Positions 61,485 through 64,000 of a stretch of 64,000 bases of DNA are shown in pieces. The DNA is from Kangsaoukella pontilimi (lineage in GTDB: Bacteria; Pseudomonadota; Alphaproteobacteria; Rhodobacterales; Rhodobacteraceae), in the NCBI RefSeq assembly GCF_009830125.1, contig NZ_WUPT01000001.1:1178001-1242000 (forward strand), read 5' to 3'. How positions within the stretch are numbered: the first letter of the stretch is position 1; the number at the start of each line of letters is the position of its first letter. The translations under genes were made by a program, and so were the position numbers. Under the pieces are notes generated by a model. It worked only from the letters and a program-made list of their open reading frames with translations. It did not search any database and was not told where the DNA came from.

Positions 61485-62216
61485 TCAAGAATTCGACCAG
61501 CCGCCGTCGATGATCTGGGCGGTTCCGGTGGTATAGGCGCTTTCGTCGCTGGCCAGATAGACGACCAGCGCGGCGATTTCCTCGGCCTTGCCGATCCGGC
61601 CCATCGGCTGGCGTGCGACAAAGGCGGCATGGGCAGCGTCATAGTCACCGGTCGCCGTCAGGCGTTCGGTCAGGGACGGGCTTTCCACGGTGCCGGGGCA
61701 GATGGCGTTGCAGCGGATGCCCTGTGTCACGAAATCGGCGGCAATGGCCTTGGTCAGCCCGATCACGGCGGCTTTCGTCGCGCCGTAGACGAAGCGGTTG
61801 GGCGCGGCGATGATCGACGATGCGACCGAAGACATGTTGATGATGGACCCGCCGCCGGCGTCGATCATACCCGGCAGAAATGCGCGGCACATCCGGTACA
61901 TGGCCGTTACGTTCAGATCGAGCGAAAAGCCCCACTGTTCCTCGTCGCAGTCGAGGATCGTGCCATTCGCCACGAAGCCCGCGCAATTGAACAGGATGTC
62001 CGGTGCGCCCACGCGCTCGACCGCCGCCCCGACCGACGCAGCATCGCGCACGTCGAGACGAAAGGTTTCGACGCCGGCCAGCGCTGCAAGTGCCTCTTCG
62101 TTCACATCCGTCGCGAAGACCCGCGCGCCCTCGCGTGCCATGGCCAGCGCCGAGGCGCGCCCGATCCCCTGCCCCGCTGCCGTCACCAGCGCCGTCTTGC
62201 CTTCCAGTCGTCCCAT
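61485..62216 (-). CDS. SDR oxidoreductase, candidate 2-keto-3-deoxy-aldonate dehydrogenase (paralogue)
   Basis: This is a 243-residue SDR, closely related to the one at 41345-42091: TAAGQGIGRASALAMA, FNCAGFVANGTILDCDEEQW, the YGATKAAVIGLTKAIAADFV catalytic segment and RCNAICPGTVESPSL. It should oxidise the C4 hydroxyl of a 2-keto-3-deoxy sugar acid using NAD. It begins 15 bases after the dehydratase stop and precedes the hydrolase gene, the order in which the two steps occur. Two complete dehydrogenase-hydrolase pairs in one window point to two sugar acids or two growth conditions. Confidence 0.87.
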   Translation of the reverse strand: MGRLEGKTALVTAAGQGIGRASALAMAREGARVFATDVNEEALAALAGVETFRLDVRDAASVGAAVERVGAPDILFNCAGFVANGTILDCDEEQWGFSLDLNVTAMYRMCRAFLPGMIDAGGGSIINMSSVASSIIAAPNRFVYGATKAAVIGLTKAIAADFVTQGIRCNAICPGTVESPSLTERLTATGDYDAAHAAFVARQPMGRIGKAEEIAALVVYLASDESAYTTGTAQIIDGGWSNS

Positions 62217-62231
62217 CGTCTCTCCTTTGCG

Positions 62232-63422
62232 TCAGACCGGCAGACAGGCCGGTCCGATCGGTTCGAATGTCTTGTAGGTCAGGATGAACTCGGCATGACC
62301 GAGTGCCTCCGACTTGGTGCGCGCGCCGCCCGCCACGTTCAGCACAGCGTCGAATATTTCGTCGCCTACGTCATCCAGCCCCGCATCGCCCGTGATGATC
62401 CGGCCCGCGTTCACATCCATATCATCGCTCAGACGGCGATACATGTCCGGATTGGCCGCGATCTTGATCACGGGCGAAATCGCCGAGCCCACGACCGAGC
62501 CGCGCCCGGTGACGAAAAGCGTCATATGCGCGCCCGAGGCCATCATCTCGACGATCTCGGCATTGTCCGAAATGTTGGGAAAGCCGAAGCGGACCGGCCC
62601 GTCCGGCACCACGTCCATCAGGTAGAGACCGCCCGAGGGTGGAATGTCGCCCGGCTTGATCAGGCCGCTGATTGGTGAGGCGCCGGATTTCGCATAGGCG
62701 CCCATCGACTTTTCCTCGATGGTGGTCAGCCCCCCATCGGCGTTCCCGGCAGCAAAGCTGCCATAACCGAGCGTGGCGTAATAGCGCGCGGCCTTTTCGA
62801 CCGAGGCGCGCAACTCCTCGCCAAGCTCGGGCGTGGCGGCGCGTGCGGCCATGATGTCTTCGCAGCCGATAAGTTCGCCCGTCTCCTCGAAGATGCAGGC
62901 GGCGCCCGCCTCGACCAGACAGTCAAAAGCCCGTCCCGCCGCCGGGTTGCCCGAGATGCCGCTCGTCCCGTCCGAGCCGCCGCAGACGGTGCCCACGACA
63001 AGATCGGAGACATCCATCGGCACCTTCTGCACTTGGGCGATCTCGCCGACCGCACGGGCCAGAAACGCCTTGCCCGCCTCGATCGTCGCGCGCGTGCCGC
63101 CCGCCTTCTGGATCACCAGCGTCTCGACGGGCCGGCCGCTGTCGCGCACGACTTTCTCCAGTTTCACACGGTTGAAGCTCTCGCAACCGAGAGACACCAG
63201 AAGGACCGCGCCCACATTGGGATGGGTGCAGAGCCGCTCCATCATCCGTTGCGCATATTCGTTCGGGAAACAGCCCGGAAAGCCGATCAAATGCGCATTC
63301 TCCCGGTCGCTTGATGCGATCTCGCGGGCGACGAAATGGGCGCATTCCACGAGGTAGGCCACCGCCACCACGTTGCGGATGCCCTTACGCCCGTCGGTAC
63401 GCTGGTAGCCCATCCAGCTCAT
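62232..63422 (-). CDS. UxaA-family dehydratase, large subunit (altronate/galactarate dehydratase type)
   Basis: This is a 396-residue protein corresponding to the C-terminal domain of D-altronate/galactarate dehydratase. GYQRTDGRKGIRNVVAVAYL at the start is diagnostic, and LVSLGCESFNR, VGTVCGGSDGTSGISGNPA and FVTGRGSVVGSAISPVIKI are conserved. In E. coli UxaA this domain is fused to a small SAF domain; here that domain is a separate gene overlapping by four bases. The enzyme dehydrates a sugar acid to a 2-keto-3-deoxy acid, which is the substrate expected for the SDR downstream. The exact sugar acid is not determined. Confidence 0.87.
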   Translation of the reverse strand: MSWMGYQRTDGRKGIRNVVAVAYLVECAHFVAREIASSDRENAHLIGFPGCFPNEYAQRMMERLCTHPNVGAVLLVSLGCESFNRVKLEKVVRDSGRPVETLVIQKAGGTRATIEAGKAFLARAVGEIAQVQKVPMDVSDLVVGTVCGGSDGTSGISGNPAAGRAFDCLVEAGAACIFEETGELIGCEDIMAARAATPELGEELRASVEKAARYYATLGYGSFAAGNADGGLTTIEEKSMGAYAKSGASPISGLIKPGDIPPSGGLYLMDVVPDGPVRFGFPNISDNAEIVEMMASGAHMTLFVTGRGSVVGSAISPVIKIAANPDMYRRLSDDMDVNAGRIITGDAGLDDVGDEIFDAVLNVAGGARTKSEALGHAEFILTYKTFEPIGPACLPV

Positions 63423-63727
63423 GCGACTTCTCCCTCTTCCGTCAGCGCATAGGTCGGCGTGTAGTCGCTTTTGACATTGTGCAGATGCACATGCTCACCC
63501 ACCGATATCGGCACGGTAGCCGAGCCGATAGACACCCCATACTTGAGGACCTTGTCCCCCGCCTCCATGGGCTTCCGCGCAACCTTGTGACCCATCGTCA
63601 CCGCCTGAGCCAGCGCGACCTGCTGCCCGCCGATCATGAGCTCTTCGCCCTCGGCAATCGCGCAGCGTGCAACCGCAACCGTGTCTCCGGGTGCCAGCAC
63701 GATCAGCCTGTTGTCGGTCTCGGCCAT
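63419..63727 (-). CDS. UxaA-family dehydratase, small SAF-domain subunit
   Basis: This is a 102-residue protein corresponding to the N-terminal SAF domain of altronate dehydratase: VLAPGDTVAVARCAIAEGEE, the metal-binding-like QAVTMGHKVARKPMEAGDKV and KYGVSIGSATVPISVGEHVH with HNVKSDYT at the end. Its stop overlaps the start of the large subunit gene, so the two are translated as a pair and should form one enzyme. The start follows the stop of the enolase-superfamily gene by one base. Confidence 0.87.
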   Translation of the reverse strand: MAETDNRLIVLAPGDTVAVARCAIAEGEELMIGGQQVALAQAVTMGHKVARKPMEAGDKVLKYGVSIGSATVPISVGEHVHLHNVKSDYTPTYALTEEGEVA

Positions 63728-63728
63728 G

Positions 63729-64000
63729 TCAAAGCTCCTCGATTGTGCAGGCGTCGATCATGTCCCAATCCAGACCGATCCCAAGGCCAGGCGCCTCGCC
63801 CAGCCGCGCGATGCCGTCGGTAACCGGCAGCGGCGTCTCAAGTCCGAAGGAAAACGGCTCCGTCGGCCAGAGAAGCTCGAAATAGCTGTTGTTCCTGACC
63901 GCGCCCGCAAGGTGCAGGTTCGCCAGTTCTAGCGGATGGAAGATCGTCGTGTGCAATTCGCAGTTCATATGGAAAGCCTCGGCCAGACGCGCGGTCTTGA
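63729..64000 (-). CDS. Enolase-superfamily (mandelate racemase/sugar-acid dehydratase) protein, truncated by the window end
   Basis: Only the C-terminal 90 residues or so lie in the window; the frame is open to the last base. KTARLAEAFHMNCELHTT carries the His-containing block near the end of the barrel in mandelate racemase-type dehydratases, and the closing GLGIGLDWDMI is typical of the family. An internal ATG at 63968 is not the start. It is the most upstream gene seen of the second sugar-acid operon and probably dehydrates an aldonate. Having it beside a UxaA-type enzyme means two sugar-acid dehydratases in one operon. Confidence 0.8.
   Translation of the reverse strand, partial: KTARLAEAFHMNCELHTTIFHPLELANLHLAGAVRNNSYFELLWPTEPFSFGLETPLPVTDGIARLGEAPGLGIGLDWDMIDACTIEEL

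Overview
The window is gene-dense, high-GC DNA, apparently from a marine alphaproteobacterium of the Rhodobacteraceae (Roseobacter group). That placement is an inference from base composition, from many four-base overlaps between start and stop codons, and from gene content: several ABC and TRAP importers, a Rhizobium-type glycerol transporter with GlpU, and sugar-acid, lysine and amide catabolism. I found no rRNA, tRNA, CRISPR array, prophage or insertion sequence. Almost every gene belongs to a small-molecule uptake and breakdown operon with its own regulator.

Layout. 1-3090 (+) is the end of an operon: Dabb protein, SDR, DUF993 protein and a TIM-barrel epimerase. 3325-7932 holds loosely connected genes: a GlxA-type regulator, a glycine-zipper lipoprotein, a membrane protein, a probable LysR remnant, and an MmyB-type regulator divergent from a membrane-SRPBCC fusion. 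8161-17864 is a lysine catabolic island. A five-gene minus-strand operon (aminotransferase, glutaryl-CoA dehydrogenase, fused E1 dehydrogenase, malonyltransferase-like protein, ALDH7-type dehydrogenase) is divergent from a LysR regulator, and a saccharopine/lysine dehydrogenase is divergent from an Lrp-type regulator. Together they suggest lysine to aminoadipate semialdehyde, aminoadipate, oxoadipate, glutaryl-CoA and crotonyl-CoA. 17883-28003 pairs a glutamine-synthetase-like enzyme and an RpiR regulator with a divergent operon of an N-formylglutamate amidohydrolase-like protein, an isochorismatase-fold hydrolase, a complete Liv-type ABC importer, a formamidase-family enzyme and an inositol-phosphatase-family enzyme; this looks like use of an amide or N-formyl nitrogen source. 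28369-30027 is a Na/Pi cotransporter with a PhoU-like tail.

30050-43233 is a sugar-acid region. A minus-strand Rbs-type ABC importer operon ending in a diketo-deoxy-aldonate hydrolase is divergent from a 609-residue regulator made of a winged helix fused to a family-1 solute-binding domain, which is followed by SDRs, an M24-fold protein and an L-lactate dehydrogenase-like enzyme. The intergenic space holds a 48-bp symmetric dyad. This pair is the most unusual item in the window. 43351-51917 (+) runs from a ROK regulator through a TAXI-TRAP importer, a choline-sulfatase-like enzyme and its formylglycine-generating enzyme to two orphan ABC permeases. 51939-59506 (-) is glpVSTPQU followed by a BlaI/M56 regulatory pair. 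59757-64000 (-) is a second sugar-acid operon whose hydrolase and dehydrogenase are paralogous to those of the first, together with a lactonase-like protein, a split UxaA-type dehydratase and the end of an enolase-superfamily dehydratase.

A pattern across the window is a GC-rich stem-loop directly 3' of the solute-binding protein gene in all four importer operons, without a clear U-run in three of them. This fits setting a high ratio of binding protein to membrane components. All functions are read from sequence motifs and context; no search or experiment was run.
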